Source: Nitrospinota bacterium (GTDB lineage: Bacteria > Nitrospinota > Nitrospinia > UBA9942). From it: a DNA stretch of 24,560 nt. This document shows positions 23,650 to 24,560 of this stretch, one piece after another (the stretch's first letter is position 1; each line of letters starts with the position of its first letter). Made by a program: the position numbers and the translations under genes. The notes under the pieces were generated by a model that was not told where the DNA came from, did not search any database, and saw only the letters and a program-made list of their open reading frames with translations. The stretch lies in the NCBI GenBank assembly GCA_016234205.1, contig JACRGN010000031.1, positions 1 to 24,560 on the forward strand, read 5' to 3'.

Positions 23650-24560
23650 ATGTTTGGTTCAAAGGATGTAGTAGGGCTTGATGTAGGAACACATTCCATA
23701 AAATTGGTTCGCCTAAAAAAAGGGAAGAAGGGTTTTGAACTTCTCAATTTTGGGATCATGCCGCTTCCGCCGGAAACTATTGTAGACGAAACAATAGAAA
23801 AGCCTGAAGTGGTGACCGAGGCCATAAAAAATCTATTCAAGATGGAGAAGATTAAAACAAAAGAGGTGGTTACCGCCATATCAGGCCAATCATTGGTAAT
23901 AAAAAAGATAAATGTCCCAAAGATGACAGAGGATGAACTGGCAGAATCTATCAGGGTTGAGGCAGAACAGTATCTCCCCTTCGCCATAGAAGAGGTAAAT
24001 GTGGATTTTCAGATTATAAAGGAGATAACACCTGAAAAGGGCGAAAAAAAAGAAGAGGAGGGTGAGCCAAAGACAACTATGGATGTCCTCCTGGTGGCAG
24101 CAAGGAAAGAATTGATAGAGAACCGGAACAAACCAATCCTTGATGCAGGATTAAAACCGGTCATTGTTGACCTGGATGTATTCGCCGTAGAAAACGGATA
24201 TGAACTGAACTACGGCGTCCCGCATGGCGAGGTAATAGCACTGATAGATATGGGTGCCACATTTACCAATGTAAATATACTGGTGGACGGAGTAACAGAG
24301 GTTACAAGGGATATCCCAGGGGGCGGCAATCGGATTAATCACGAATTACAGAAAAACTTCAATACAGACCATGAAGGTGCAGAGAGGCTCAAGATGGGGG
24401 TAGGGCTAAACGGCGTATCTGAAAAGGATGTTGCAAATACTATTACAACAGTCCTTGGGGAATTATCTCATGAGATAAACAAGATGTTTCATGACTTTAT
24501 AAAATCTACCGAAAAGAATATTAACAGGGTCATCTTGAGCGGCGGGTGTGCAAGGATACC
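23650..24560 (+). CDS. pilM: Type IV pilus assembly protein PilM, 3' end cut off by window
   Basis: The first 303 codons of PilM, the actin-like cytoplasmic ATPase that binds PilN and forms the inner-membrane platform of type IV pili. GAGGTAATATT precedes the ATG at 23650. Actin-fold motifs are visible: phosphate 1 VGLDVGTHSIKLV (about 8-20), the PilM-typical VEAEQYLPFAIEEV (about 104-117), phosphate 2 ALIDMGATFTNVNIL (about 197-211), DIPGGGNRIN and the adenosine loop ILSGGCARIP at the window edge. A short acidic insertion (EKGEKKEEEGEPK, about 136-148) is a loop. The pilNOPQ genes are expected next but lie outside the window. Confidence 0.95.
   Translation, partial: MFGSKDVVGLDVGTHSIKLVRLKKGKKGFELLNFGIMPLPPETIVDETIEKPEVVTEAIKNLFKMEKIKTKEVVTAISGQSLVIKKINVPKMTEDELAESIRVEAEQYLPFAIEEVNVDFQIIKEITPEKGEKKEEEGEPKTTMDVLLVAARKELIENRNKPILDAGLKPVIVDLDVFAVENGYELNYGVPHGEVIALIDMGATFTNVNILVDGVTEVTRDIPGGGNRINHELQKNFNTDHEGAERLKMGVGLNGVSEKDVANTITTVLGELSHEINKMFHDFIKSTEKNINRVILSGGCARI

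Noticed and set aside
23598..23987. 129-codon minus-strand open frame opposite pilM
   Set aside because: Antisense to a clear PilM; Ser/Phe/Thr-rich composition is typical of a shadow frame.
1..24560. CRISPR array, tRNA or rRNA genes, prophage
   Set aside because: No regularly spaced direct repeats with unique spacers, no tRNA-like arms or rRNA stretches, and no phage structural genes were seen on either strand.

Overview
The window comes from an A+T-rich, diderm (Gram-negative-type) bacterium. Evidence for two membranes is a YidC with a large periplasmic domain, a CpoB/YbgF-like lipoprotein, a LysM envelope protein and PilM of a type IV pilus system. The gene set and the many small dispersed repeats would fit an environmental lineage such as Nitrospirota or Desulfobacterota, but no marker here settles the taxonomy.

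Region 1 (1-8571, all minus strand) is a composite restriction/defence locus. Read in transcription order it is hsdM, a DUF1016/YhcG PD-(D/E)XK nuclease, a frameshifted DUF6978-like gene, a DUF1828/DUF1829-like gene, hsdS, a UvrD-like helicase, and hsdR (cut off by the window edge). Junctions are overlaps or near-abutments except for a 127-bp gap holding a candidate internal promoter. Four non-canonical genes therefore sit inside one type I restriction-modification operon.

Region 2 (8631-13091, minus strand) is the conserved housekeeping operon rpmH-rnpA-yidC-jag-mnmE. hsdM follows mnmE after only 59 bp, where mnmG is often found in other bacteria. A C/G-rich palindrome is inserted in frame in mnmE, and short tandem repeats overlap the stop codons of yidC and jag.

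Region 3 (13164-16777, minus strand) holds two PIN-toxin modules, one with an AbrB-type and one with a Phd-type antitoxin, each with a good promoter. Between them lie an ankyrin-repeat membrane protein and a secreted TPR protein whose signal peptide has been interrupted by a dispersed repeat.

Region 4 (16804-20757) has a heterodimeric ABC exporter with one degenerate ATP site, possibly read from a leaderless mRNA, and a convergent YkgJ-type CxxCxxCC protein.

Region 5 (20837-24560, mostly plus strand) starts with a perfect-consensus promoter and a structured leader. It then has a cpoB-like lipoprotein gene overlapping a LysM protein gene whose signal peptide is built almost wholly from two 7-bp tandem arrays. 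A doubtful small minus-strand ORF follows, then a small XRE regulator and pilM (cut off by the window edge).

The most interesting items are the composite defence operon with its AT-repeat frameshift, and the recurring heptamer arrays, especially the perfect eight-copy TTCTGGC array that could act as a reading-frame switch for the LysM protein.
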